From positions 124,001 through 188,000 of the forward strand of contig NZ_SMCS01000006.1 in NCBI RefSeq assembly GCF_004342265.1: a stretch of 64,000 bases of DNA. Direction: 5' to 3'. How positions within the stretch are numbered: position 1 is the first letter of the stretch; each line of letters opens with the position of its first letter. The notes beneath the pieces are model-generated. The model was given only the letters and a program-made list of their open reading frames with translations. It did no database searches and was not told the DNA's origin. Shown here in pieces: positions 16,156 to 25,270 of the stretch. Made by a program: the position numbers and the translations under genes. The DNA comes from Luteibacter rhizovicinus (GTDB lineage: Bacteria; Pseudomonadota; Gammaproteobacteria; Xanthomonadales; Rhodanobacteraceae).

Positions 16156-19155
16156 TTAGAGCGAGAAGTCGTAACGAACGCCGAAGCGGAAATAACGCGG
16201 CGTCTGGAACGCGATTGCACGACGGTAATCGTCGCTTGGACCGCCCGTGTTGACTTCGCCGACGTCGACCTGCGCCACCGGACGCTGGCTACCGGCCACA
16301 TTGAACACAGCCGCGGTGAATGCGAGCGGCTGCTGTGCGCCGGCCCAGAGCGGACGGTATTCGGTATTCAGGTCCAGCTGCCAGGTGTATGGCAGACGGC
16401 CTTGCGAACCGCGCGGTGCGGGTTTGCCGCCGCATTCGAAGTACGAGGCGCCGTACTGGATCGCATCGACCGGATCCAGGCCGATGCAGTTCCGCGGACG
16501 ACCCGACGCAATTGCCAGGTTAGCGCCGAACAACCATTCCGGCGTCGCCTGGAAGTAACCGTACGCCTTAAGTGCATGCGTGCGATCGTTCGGCAGCGGA
16601 CCGTTCGTGTATTGCATGATTTCCGGTGCATCCCAGTCCTGCGTCACGGACGGATCGAGCTGGCCGATGTCGGACTTCAGCTGGCCTTCGGAGTTACCGT
16701 AGCTACGCGAGAACGTGTAATCGACGCGACCGTACCAGCGCGAATCGAAGTGGTGTTCCAGGTACAGGTCGAGCGAGTAGTAGCTACGCTTGAGGTCCGG
16801 GAAGGCCACGCCGGCCGGCGTGACGAAGTCGTCCTTGGTCAGCGCGAACGGGACCAGCGTGCCCTTGCCATCGATATCCACCTGGAAGGTGCCGCCCTTG
16901 CCGGGATTGAACAGATAGCAGCCCGGGATGCTGGCCTTGCTGATGTCGATGCCCTTGCGCGTGGCGTACTTCTCGAACGGACGCGAATCGCAGAAGTCGT
17001 CGATCGAACTCTTCAGCTTGCGATAGGTGAACTTGGCGCCGTAGCTCCAGTCCGCATTGATCGCCTTGTCGAAGCCCAGGATGTATTCGTCCTGGTAGTA
17101 AGCATCGATGCCCTGGGCGGCAACGGTCTTCGGATTCGGCGTATGGCCGTCCTCGCCGTTGAGGTAAGCGCGATTGCCGAGCTGGGTCAGACCCGTGGGT
17201 TCGCCGTTCGGACCGATGCCCGAATAGGTGTAGTACTCGCTGTAATACATCGATGCCGAGGCGCCACGGATAGCCACGTTCGACGGGATCGCCAGATGGT
17301 AGCGACCGGCGTTCGCGTAGACCTTGAAGGTGGAGTCCCCGAAGACGTCCCACGTCACGCCAAGACGCGGCGCGAGCTGATGACGCTGCTTGACGTAAGT
17401 TTCGCCGGCACCGTTGAGGTTTTTGAACTGCTCGTTACGCAGGCCGATGTAAGCCATCCAGCGATCGGTGACCTGCCACTTGTCTTCGATGAACTGCGCT
17501 TCCTGCTCGACCTTGACCGAGGCGCCGGTCTGGAAGAGACGTTTTTCGGCGACGTACTGCGTACCCGCCGGCGGAACGATGTCCGGACGGCCGGTGACTT
17601 TACCGGCATTGCGGTAGACCCAGCGATAGCCGCCTTCGTAGACATTGCCGGCGGTCGACTCGAGCGTCTGGTTATCCACACCCGCGCGCAAGTCGTGGTC
17701 GCCGATGTGGTATTCGACGTCCAGGCGGTAGCCGTGGGTCTTGTCCTTCGCGCCTGCACCAAGCACCGTGCCGTTGACCAGGCCGCAACCGACGATCGGA
17801 CTGGAGATGCCGCGGCGGCTATCCGTGATCCACGGGCAGTTCGGCGAACCGGCGTAGTTCAGATCGCGAACATGGTTGGTGGTGGAGTGACCGTACAACG
17901 CGTTGATTGTGAGGTTGTCGGTGATGTAACCGGTGTACTTGCCGATATACACGTCGCCGCCAGGCGCCGAACCCGCGCCCGCATCGAAGTTCTTCAGCTT
18001 ATCGGTACCGATAAAAGTACCCTGGGTGCCGGTCGCGTAGTTGTACTTGTAAACGCTGCGATCGACGTTGGTCTTGTCGCCGATGCCGGTCAATTCCAAC
18101 AGATGGCTATCGGTGATGTTCCAGTCGACCTTGGCCATCCACTTGGTAGCTTTGGACGTCTGATTGGTTTTCTGCGGCGCCAGGATGCTGCTGACATTCT
18201 TGCTGTCGGACTTGGTGAAATCAGCCGCGGCGTACAGGAACAGCTTGTCCTTGATGAGTGGACCGCTGATGTAGCCGGTGTACTGCATGTCCGTGCTCTT
18301 GTTGTCGCCGCGGTACTGGAAGAGCTGACCGTTCGTACGATAGATGCTGCGCGGCGACTGACGGAAGTACTGCGGCGTGATGTACATGCCGACGCCGGCC
18401 TTCCACTCGTTACCGCCGCGCTTGGTGACGACGTTGATTACGCCACCGGTCGAACGGCCGTATTCGGCGCCGTAGCCGCCGGTGAAGATCTGCTGCTGGT
18501 CGATGGCGTCGAACGGCAGGCTGGTGAAGCCGAGACCGGTCAGCGCATTGGTCACCGCGTAACCGTTGATGTAGTACTGGTTTTCCGACGCGGACGAACC
18601 ACCGAAGGACGCCACGTTGCCGTAACGGCTATCGCCTGCGACAACGCCTGGCGCGAGAAGCGCGGCGGCGGTGACGTCGCGGGCCAGCGGCAGCTTCTGC
18701 AACTGCTGGGACGTGAGGACGGTGCGCGAGTCGACGGACGAAACGTCGATCGCCGGCAGGATATTGCCGGTGACCTGCACGCCTTCGAGGGTCTGGGCCG
18801 ATCCCGGCGCGGCTGCACCGGCGAACGATACGTCGACACCGCCGCCGAGCGAGACCTGGACGTTATCGCGGGTTTCGACGGTCTGACCGCCGCGTTCGAC
18901 GGATACCTTGTAGCGGCCGACCGGCAGCGAACTTGCGCGATAGCGGCCGTCGGCATCGACGCCGACGTCACGGGTCAGGCCCGTGTCCAGGTTCTGCAGA
19001 TGGACGACGCTGCCTTCGGGCTGCGCGACGCGGCCGAAAACGACACCGGAAGCATTGGATTGTGCCAGGACCGCGCCGCTTGCCAGACTCAGGGCAAGCG
19101 CGGTGCACAAAACGGTACGACGCAGCACAGGGCTGCGGTTGATGGAGCGCTGCAT
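16156..19155 (-). CDS. Oar-like TonB-dependent receptor with N-terminal Ig-like domain
   Basis: Outer-membrane protein of 999 aa. Residues 1-31 are a Sec signal peptide ending AVLAQ. Residues about 35-105 form a carboxypeptidase-regulatory-like (CarboxypepD_reg) beta domain with LPVGRYKVSVERGG. A TonB plug follows (LEGVQVTGNILPAID ... LPLARDVTAAALLAPGVV), then a long barrel ending RYFRFGVRYDFSL, with an aromatic penultimate pattern. This is the Oar subfamily common in Xanthomonadales, often used for large or peptide substrates; the substrate here is unknown. It is monocistronic with its own terminator. The neighbouring nag genes do not by themselves prove a role in GlcNAc uptake. Confidence 0.88.
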   Translation of the reverse strand: MQRSINRSPVLRRTVLCTALALSLASGAVLAQSNASGVVFGRVAQPEGSVVHLQNLDTGLTRDVGVDADGRYRASSLPVGRYKVSVERGGQTVETRDNVQVSLGGGVDVSFAGAAAPGSAQTLEGVQVTGNILPAIDVSSVDSRTVLTSQQLQKLPLARDVTAAALLAPGVVAGDSRYGNVASFGGSSASENQYYINGYAVTNALTGLGFTSLPFDAIDQQQIFTGGYGAEYGRSTGGVINVVTKRGGNEWKAGVGMYITPQYFRQSPRSIYRTNGQLFQYRGDNKSTDMQYTGYISGPLIKDKLFLYAAADFTKSDSKNVSSILAPQKTNQTSKATKWMAKVDWNITDSHLLELTGIGDKTNVDRSVYKYNYATGTQGTFIGTDKLKNFDAGAGSAPGGDVYIGKYTGYITDNLTINALYGHSTTNHVRDLNYAGSPNCPWITDSRRGISSPIVGCGLVNGTVLGAGAKDKTHGYRLDVEYHIGDHDLRAGVDNQTLESTAGNVYEGGYRWVYRNAGKVTGRPDIVPPAGTQYVAEKRLFQTGASVKVEQEAQFIEDKWQVTDRWMAYIGLRNEQFKNLNGAGETYVKQRHQLAPRLGVTWDVFGDSTFKVYANAGRYHLAIPSNVAIRGASASMYYSEYYTYSGIGPNGEPTGLTQLGNRAYLNGEDGHTPNPKTVAAQGIDAYYQDEYILGFDKAINADWSYGAKFTYRKLKSSIDDFCDSRPFEKYATRKGIDISKASIPGCYLFNPGKGGTFQVDIDGKGTLVPFALTKDDFVTPAGVAFPDLKRSYYSLDLYLEHHFDSRWYGRVDYTFSRSYGNSEGQLKSDIGQLDPSVTQDWDAPEIMQYTNGPLPNDRTHALKAYGYFQATPEWLFGANLAIASGRPRNCIGLDPVDAIQYGASYFECGGKPAPRGSQGRLPYTWQLDLNTEYRPLWAGAQQPLAFTAAVFNVAGSQRPVAQVDVGEVNTGGPSDDYRRAIAFQTPRYFRFGVRYDFSL

Positions 19156-19439
19156 GTTGTCTCTCCCCAGAAATTAACAGCAAATGAGACGGTCGCAAGC
19201 TGCAACCGAACTCTGTTCGAACCCAGACCATCCGCACTTTCGACGGCAGCGCCCCCCTCCGGACGGCTGTAACTGGCGATAGTGCCCCTCTCGTCCAGGG
19301 ATTTCCCCTGGACCGGACGCTGAGCTCACGCCGACCCTACTCGCAGGTTTTTGCGTCGGTCAAGTGCCGTTCTTACGATTTCGTGAAGAAATTCCGTAAA
19401 CGAGTTCTTAACTTGCTGGTTTTGAGGCGCAACGCTAAA
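19156..19439. other. Receptor leader and promoter region with hairpin
   Basis: Non-coding DNA between the divergent Oar-like receptor and the btuB riboswitch. The one clear structure is an 8-bp stem (GTCCAGGG/CCCTGGAC, loop of 5) at 19293-19313, about 140 bp upstream of the receptor start; it may be an operator or part of a leader RNA. Confidence 0.4.
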
Positions 19440-19680
19440 GTGGCGCGGTTCGGGTGTCCCGACGGCGTCCGCCGGAAGGATTAAACGGGAAGCCGGTGCG
19501 TCGCCCTTTTAAGGCGCGACAAGGCCGGCACTGCCCCCGCAACGGTAAGCGAGTGGAATACCGGCAATTGCGGTATTCCCGGATCGGCGAGACGCCACTG
19601 CGCCAAGCGCGGGAAGGCGCCGGTCCGGACGTGTGCAGACACGTCGTGCGCGAGTCCGGAGACCGGCCCGATAGCTCGTA
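19440..19680 (+). ncRNA. Cobalamin riboswitch
   Basis: An adenosylcobalamin-sensing leader upstream of btuB. Seen in order: the GGTTCGGGTG opening arm, TTAAACGGGAAGCCGGTG, ACTGCCCCCGCAACGGTAAG (the conserved core), GCGCGGGAAGGCGCCGG, and the B12 box AGTCCGGAGACCGGCC at 19653-19668. The aptamer ends about 170 bp before the btuB ATG. High cobalamin is expected to lower btuB expression. The outer boundaries are approximate. Confidence 0.95.
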
Positions 19681-19847
19681 TGCGCTTGCAAGCGCGTACG
19701 CGGCGCTTTATTGGCTGGTTCGCGGAGGGCGAATCGGGGACCTTTGCGCGGCCTTCAGCGGCTGCGCGTCGCGTTCGCGATGTCTTCCCTTCCAGCCTCA
19801 CGCTGGCTAACACCCGCGCTTCAACGCGGTAGAGGAAGAAACGTTCC

Positions 19848-21713
19848 ATGAAGAAGACCCTGCTCGCGACCGCCCTGCTGTCGTGCATCGCCGCGGCCCA
19901 TGCCGCCGACCAGAACACCGCGAACAAGCTCGATCCGGTTGTCGTGACGGCCACACGTTCCGCCATGCCGTTGGACGAAACGCTCGCGCCGGTCACCGTG
20001 ATCACACGCGACGATATCGAGCGACTGCAGCCCCAGTCGGTGGCGGACCTGCTTACCGGCCTGCCGGGTATCTCGATCGCCAATTCGGGCGGCCTGGGTC
20101 AGCAGACCTCCCTCTTCATGCGCGGATCGAACTCCAGCCACACGCTGGTCCTGGTCGATGGCGTGCGCATCGGCACCGTCGGCGCCGGCATTCCTGCGTA
20201 CGAACAGCTGCCGGTGGAGCAGATCGACCACATCGAGATCGTGCGCGGTCCGCGCTCCAGCCTTTACGGTTCGGACGCCATCGGCGGCGTCATCCAGATT
20301 TTCACCCGCCACGGCCAGGCCGGTGAGGCACCGACACCCTCGATCAGCATGACCGGCGGCAGCCACGGTCTGGTCGGCGGCCAGTTCGGCCTGTCCGGCG
20401 GCGACGGCCACGGCTGGTACAACGCCAGCCTCGGCGGCCAGTACACCACGGGCATCAATGCCTGCCGCGTCGGTGCCGCCAAGGCGTTCGCCGGCTGCTT
20501 CGTCGACGAGCCGGATAAGGATTCCTATCGCACTTATAACGGCGCGCTGAGCGGCGGCTACCGCTTCGACGACGGCACCGAGCTTGCGGCCAACTGGCTG
20601 CGCAGCAAGGGCGACATCGAATACGACGGCAGCTACCAGAACTTCACGCGTCGCTCGCAGCAGGTTGCTGGCGCAAAGCTCGCCTTCAGCCCGCTCGACA
20701 TGTGGCGCATGACGTTCAACGTCGGCCAGAACATCGACCGCGCCGACAACTATCTCAACGGCGCCGAATACAACGCCAACATGAAGCGCACGGGGTATCT
20801 GTACTCGAAGCGTAACCAGGCCTCCTGGCAGAATGACTTCACCCTCGCTCCGGGCCAGATCCTGAGCGCCGGCGTCGACTACCAGAAGGAACACCTGGAC
20901 AGCGACACGGGCTACGCACGCGACAACCGCAACAACACGGGCGTCTTCGCGCTGTATCAGGGCATCTTCGGACCGCACGAGATCCAGCTGTCGGTGCGTC
21001 GCGACCACAACAGCCAGTTCGACAACCACACGACCGGCGCCGCCGCGTACGGTTTCCGGTTCGACAACGGTATGAAGGTCACGGCGTCGTACGGCACCTC
21101 GTTCCATGCGCCGTCGTTCAACGACGTGTACTACCCGTATGGCGCGCCGGTCGTCCTGAAGCCCGAAAAGGCGAAGACGGCGGAAATCGGCCTGTCCGGC
21201 ACGCCGGGCATCTGGAACTGGGCGGTCAATGCCTACCAGACCAAGTTCGACGACCTCATCGGTTTCGATTCGCATTTCCTGCCGATCAACGTGGACAAGG
21301 CTCGCGTTCGCGGTGTGGAAGGTCAGCTCGGCGCCGATGTCGACGGCTGGCACGTCCGCACGTACCTGACCTGGCAGCAGCCGCGCAATCGCACGGAAGG
21401 CGACCAGTACAACAACAAGCTGGCACGCCGCCCCGATCAGACCGGCCGCATCGACCTCGACCGCGATCTTGGCGACTTCACGATCGGTGGCACGCTGACC
21501 GCTGCGGGCAAGAGCTACGACAACGCGGCGAACACCCGTCGCCTGGGTGGCTACGCCACGGCCGACCTGCGCGCCACCTGGCGTTTCCAGCCGGGCTGGA
21601 GCCTGCAGGGCCGCGTGGCGAACGTGTTCGATCATTCGTATGAGACGGTGGCGTTTTACAACCAGCTGGGTCGGACGTATTACGTGACTGTGCGGTATAT
21701 GCCGGGACAGTAA
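19848..21713 (+). CDS. btuB: Vitamin B12 TonB-dependent transporter
   Basis: Outer-membrane cobalamin receptor, 621 aa, close to E. coli BtuB (614). Seen: signal peptide MKKTLLATALLSCIAAAHAA (1-20), TonB box DPVVVTATR, plug with TVITRDDIERLQPQSVADLL and PRSSLYGSDAIGGVIQI, and a final strand ending TYYVTVRYMPGQ. The upstream cobalamin riboswitch makes the substrate assignment firm. GAGGAAG precedes the ATG. No inner-membrane BtuCDF genes are adjacent; it stands alone before a repeat pair and the RND pump. Confidence 0.95.
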   Translation: MKKTLLATALLSCIAAAHAADQNTANKLDPVVVTATRSAMPLDETLAPVTVITRDDIERLQPQSVADLLTGLPGISIANSGGLGQQTSLFMRGSNSSHTLVLVDGVRIGTVGAGIPAYEQLPVEQIDHIEIVRGPRSSLYGSDAIGGVIQIFTRHGQAGEAPTPSISMTGGSHGLVGGQFGLSGGDGHGWYNASLGGQYTTGINACRVGAAKAFAGCFVDEPDKDSYRTYNGALSGGYRFDDGTELAANWLRSKGDIEYDGSYQNFTRRSQQVAGAKLAFSPLDMWRMTFNVGQNIDRADNYLNGAEYNANMKRTGYLYSKRNQASWQNDFTLAPGQILSAGVDYQKEHLDSDTGYARDNRNNTGVFALYQGIFGPHEIQLSVRRDHNSQFDNHTTGAAAYGFRFDNGMKVTASYGTSFHAPSFNDVYYPYGAPVVLKPEKAKTAEIGLSGTPGIWNWAVNAYQTKFDDLIGFDSHFLPINVDKARVRGVEGQLGADVDGWHVRTYLTWQQPRNRTEGDQYNNKLARRPDQTGRIDLDRDLGDFTIGGTLTAAGKSYDNAANTRRLGGYATADLRATWRFQPGWSLQGRVANVFDHSYETVAFYNQLGRTYYVTVRYMPGQ

Positions 21714-22103
21714 AGTCCGCAGGGGCCGGAAAGGTACGGGTGGCTGGCGATTCGCTTGTGAGAGGGGATCGCCTGCCACGCGTGGTCGCCGCGGATTCCG
21801 GCGTGCGCCGGAATGACTTAGAGGGGATGGAGATTCCCTCGAACGACCTAACCCTCACCGTCATTCCGGCGCACGCCGGAATCTACGGCGAGGCAGTCGG
21901 AATTGCGTCGGAGAAACACGCTTTTCGGCGCGGCAAATACCCTCGACGGCACGAAGAAACACACCCACCACCCAACTCCCGGCCCCTGAACCTCCCCCCT
22001 GCCTTCCGGCAGGGGAGCGACTTAAGGCACACGTAACTGCAACGAACGGCGGGCATAAAGTCCACTGTGCGCGGTTATGCTTGTCGCGCTACAGGGAGTG
22101 TTC
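21714..22103. other. Intergenic region with inverted repeat pair
   Basis: A 390-bp gap between btuB and the RND gene. It holds the REP-like pair at 21794-21883; beyond it is a pyrimidine-rich tract but no supported gene. No intrinsic terminator with a T-run is obvious after btuB. Confidence 0.5.
21794..21883. repeat. REP pair, type D
   Basis: GATTCCGGCGTGCGCCGGAA plus TGAC (21794-21817) recurs as a perfect reverse complement at 21860-21883, separated by 42 bp. Each 24-bp arm is itself palindromic (TTCCGGCG/CGCCGGAA). Confidence 0.75.
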
Positions 22104-25100
22104 GTGAATATCTTTGCCCCATTCATTCGCCGGCCTATCGGAACGTCGCTACTGGCGGCGGGATTGCTGATCGCCGGCTTCATCGCCTATCTGCTGCTCG
22201 GTGTGGCCGCGCTGCCCTCCGTCGACGTGCCCGCCGTTTTCGTGTCCGCGCAGATGCCGGGAGCCAACGCGCAGACGATGGCCTCGACCATCATCGCGCC
22301 GCTGGAACGCCATCTCGGGCAGATTCCCGGCGTCGACCGCATGTATTCGAGCAGCAACGAAGGCTCGGGCTTCGTGCAGGTCCGTTTCACCATGGATCGC
22401 AGTACGGACAAGGCGGCGCGCGACGTCCAGGCCGCCATCAATGCGGCGGCGAAGGACCTTCCGACCGGCATGCCCTCGCCCCCGCAGTACTTCAAGTTCG
22501 ACACGGGCTCGATCCCCGTGCTGCTCGTAGCGATCACCTCGAAAAGCCTTCCCCCGGACAGGCTCTACGACACAGTGGACACGCTGCTGGCGCCGGCCGT
22601 GGCTCAGATTCCCGGTGTATCGCGCGTGCAGGTCTTCGGCGGTACCCCGCATGCGGTACGCGTCGAACTGGATACCAATGCCCTATCGTCCAAGGGGCTG
22701 ACCACCAACGACGTGTCGAACGCCCTGCATGCGGCTAACGTGAATTCGCCGCAGGGCACGATCAGCGACGGCGTCACCCAGATGACCGTGCTGGCCAATG
22801 ACGGTCTGCGCGAGCCGAAGGATTTCGCTGCCCTGCTGATCGCGGTACGCAACAACGTACCGGTGCGCCTGGGCGATATCGCGAAGGTGCAGGCCGGTGC
22901 GCAGGACGAATACCAGGCGGCCTGGTTCCAGGGCGAGCGCGCCGTCAGCATGCAGATCAGCAAGCGCCCGAATGCCAACTCGATCGAAACGGCCGAAGCC
23001 ATTCGCGCGGCGTTGCCCCGCTTCGCCCACTCGCTCCCCGCCGACGCCATCGTTACCCCCATCTTCGACCTGACCCAGACGACGCGTTCCGCGCTGCACG
23101 AGGTAAAGGTCGCGCTGCTCATCAGTATCGTGATGGTAGTGGCGGTGATGATGGTGTTCCTGCGCCGCATGGGCCCGACCATGATCGCGACGCTTTCCGT
23201 GCCGCTTTCGCTGGCTGGCGCATTCGTCATCATGTGGTCGCTGGGATATACGCTGAACACGCTGTCCCTGATGGCGCTGGTGCTATGCATCGGCTTCGTC
23301 GTCGACGATGCGATCGTGGTCATCGAGAACATCGTGCGGCACATGGAGAGGGGTGCGGGCCCGATGGAAGCCGCGCTTGAGGGCGTGCGCGAGATCGGCT
23401 TTACCGTCGTGTCCATCACACTTTCGCTGGTCGCCGTCTTCGCGCCGCTGCTGTTCGGCAATAACCTGATCGTGAAACTGCTGCGCGAGTTCTCGGTCAC
23501 GCTGGCCGCCGCCGTGCTGATTTCGGCCATCGTGTCGCTAACGCTGACGCCGGCGTTATGCGGCAGGTATCTGAAGCACGAAGGCGAAAACCGTAAAGTC
23601 TCGCGCTTCGAGCGCGCGCTCGAGCGCTTCGACAATGGACTGCAACGCGTCTATGAACGCGCGCTCGACTGGGCGCTTCATCATCGCCGGATCATGCGCT
23701 GGCAGCCCATTTTCCTGCTGATCGCCACGATCGGTCTCGGTTGGGGCGTCGTCGCCACGGCCGGCGGCGGGTTCATGCCCGAGGAAGACACCGGCATGAT
23801 GCAGGCGCAGGTCAGCGCCGATGCCAATATTTCGCCCGGCGAAATGGCGCGTCGACTGAAGCGCGTGGGCGACATCATGCAGCAGGACCCCGCCGTACTG
23901 GACGTCACCACGATCCTCGGCGGCGACAACGGCGGCGCGGTCGGCAGCAACGGCATGATGTTCGTGGATCTGAAGCCTTACGGCTCCGGTCCCGGCGAGC
24001 GCAAGGACAACATCAAGAAGGTGATGGAGCGGCTCGGCAAGACCTACGAGAAAATCTCGGATGTCCAGGTCTTCATGAGTCCCGTGCAGTTCCTCGGCGG
24101 CGGTGGCAACAACGGCAATCGCGGCGCATATTCGTTCCAGCTGATCAGCACCAGCGGCGAACCGTTGCAGGACTGGGCGCTGAAAACCGTACGCAAACTT
24201 CGCACGGTCAAGGAAATGCGCGATGTCGGCAGCGACTTCGACATCGTCGGCAAGCAACAGATGCTCAAGGTCGATCGCGATGCCGCGGGCCGGCTGAACG
24301 TCGGCATGGGCGATATCGACTCGGCGCTGTACAACGCGTTTGGTCAGCGCCAGGTGTCGATCATCTACTCGGATATCAACCAGTACTGGGTCGTGCTGAC
24401 CGCGGCTTCCGCGCAGACACTGAGCCCGGGCGCGCTGCTCAATACCTATGTAAAGAGTTCGAAGGGCACGATGGTGCCGCTGTCCGCGGTCGCGCACATC
24501 CAGCCGATAGCCACGCCCAGCGCCGTGACGCACCAGAACCAGTTCGAATCGGCGGATATCACGTACAACCTCGCGCCGGGCATTTCGCCGGACAAGGGTA
24601 ATAAGCTGGTCGAGCAGGCCATTCTGGAGATGCAGTTGCCCGAAGGCATTCGCATGGACTTCACCGGCACGAACCAGCGGCTGAAGGATGCCCAGTCGAA
24701 CGGCATGGTGCTGCTGATCGGCGCGATTCTCGCCGTCTACATCGTGCTGGGCATCCTGTATGAAAGCCTGGGCCATCCGCTGACGATCATTTCCACGCTG
24801 CCGGCCGCGGGTGCGGGTGCTTTCCTTGCCATGCTGGTCACGCAGACCCAGCTCACGCTGATGGCGATCATCGCGGTGCTGTTGCTGATCGGCATCGTGA
24901 AGAAAAACGCGATCATGATGGTCGACTTCGCACTGGTGGCCGAGCGGGAACACGGCAGGACACCTCTGGAAGCGATCAGGGAAGCCGCGCTGGTGCGCTT
25001 CCGCCCGATCACGATGACGACGCTTGTCGCGATGGGCGCCGCTTTCCCGCTGGCGATCGGCTTCGGCGTCGGTTCGGAAATGCGCCGGCCGCTGGGTATC

Positions 25101-25268
25101 GCGATCGTCGGCGGCCTGCTCGTGTCCCAGCTGCTTACGCTGCTGAGCACGCCCGCCATTTATCTGTGGAACCACGACCGCAAGGAACGCAAGGCAAAGC
25201 GCAAGGAACGCCGCGCGGAGCGTCGTCGGCTAAAGGCCCTGAAGCAGCAGACGGTGAGCGAAGGCTAA
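22104..25268 (+). CDS. RND efflux pump, inner-membrane subunit (HAE1/MdtB-like)
   Basis: Proton-driven exporter of 1054 aa, with 12 expected TM helices and two large periplasmic loops. Seen: FAPFIRRPIGTSLLAAGLL at the N-terminus, GFVVDDAIVVIENI in TM4 with the paired Asp of the proton relay, and IGIVKKNAIMMVDFAL in the second half. The C-terminus is a very basic tail (RKERKAKRKERRAERRR). I chose a GTG at 22104 with CAGGGAG upstream; the ATG at 22077 has no ribosome site. RND pumps normally sit with a membrane-fusion protein, and none is adjacent here, so it is an orphan that must borrow a partner. It converges with the MATE gene at 2 bp. Confidence 0.92.
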   Translation: MNIFAPFIRRPIGTSLLAAGLLIAGFIAYLLLGVAALPSVDVPAVFVSAQMPGANAQTMASTIIAPLERHLGQIPGVDRMYSSSNEGSGFVQVRFTMDRSTDKAARDVQAAINAAAKDLPTGMPSPPQYFKFDTGSIPVLLVAITSKSLPPDRLYDTVDTLLAPAVAQIPGVSRVQVFGGTPHAVRVELDTNALSSKGLTTNDVSNALHAANVNSPQGTISDGVTQMTVLANDGLREPKDFAALLIAVRNNVPVRLGDIAKVQAGAQDEYQAAWFQGERAVSMQISKRPNANSIETAEAIRAALPRFAHSLPADAIVTPIFDLTQTTRSALHEVKVALLISIVMVVAVMMVFLRRMGPTMIATLSVPLSLAGAFVIMWSLGYTLNTLSLMALVLCIGFVVDDAIVVIENIVRHMERGAGPMEAALEGVREIGFTVVSITLSLVAVFAPLLFGNNLIVKLLREFSVTLAAAVLISAIVSLTLTPALCGRYLKHEGENRKVSRFERALERFDNGLQRVYERALDWALHHRRIMRWQPIFLLIATIGLGWGVVATAGGGFMPEEDTGMMQAQVSADANISPGEMARRLKRVGDIMQQDPAVLDVTTILGGDNGGAVGSNGMMFVDLKPYGSGPGERKDNIKKVMERLGKTYEKISDVQVFMSPVQFLGGGGNNGNRGAYSFQLISTSGEPLQDWALKTVRKLRTVKEMRDVGSDFDIVGKQQMLKVDRDAAGRLNVGMGDIDSALYNAFGQRQVSIIYSDINQYWVVLTAASAQTLSPGALLNTYVKSSKGTMVPLSAVAHIQPIATPSAVTHQNQFESADITYNLAPGISPDKGNKLVEQAILEMQLPEGIRMDFTGTNQRLKDAQSNGMVLLIGAILAVYIVLGILYESLGHPLTIISTLPAAGAGAFLAMLVTQTQLTLMAIIAVLLLIGIVKKNAIMMVDFALVAEREHGRTPLEAIREAALVRFRPITMTTLVAMGAAFPLAIGFGVGSEMRRPLGIAIVGGLLVSQLLTLLSTPAIYLWNHDRKERKAKRKERRAERRRLKALKQQTVSEG

Positions 25269-25270
25269 GG

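Noticed and set aside
15663-16253. 196-codon frame across the nagA/receptor spacer
   Set aside because: Low-complexity Arg/Gly/Pro translation of the structured inverted-repeat element with no ribosome site; better explained as non-coding.
16021-19272. Open frame of 1083 codons on the + strand
   Set aside because: It is antisense to the Oar-like receptor. The minus frame has a signal peptide, plug and barrel; the plus frame is Arg/Val/Asp-rich without domains, a common shadow in GC-rich DNA.
19454-19810. Open frame of 118 codons upstream of btuB
   Set aside because: It lies over the cobalamin riboswitch, whose conserved core and B12 box explain the sequence.
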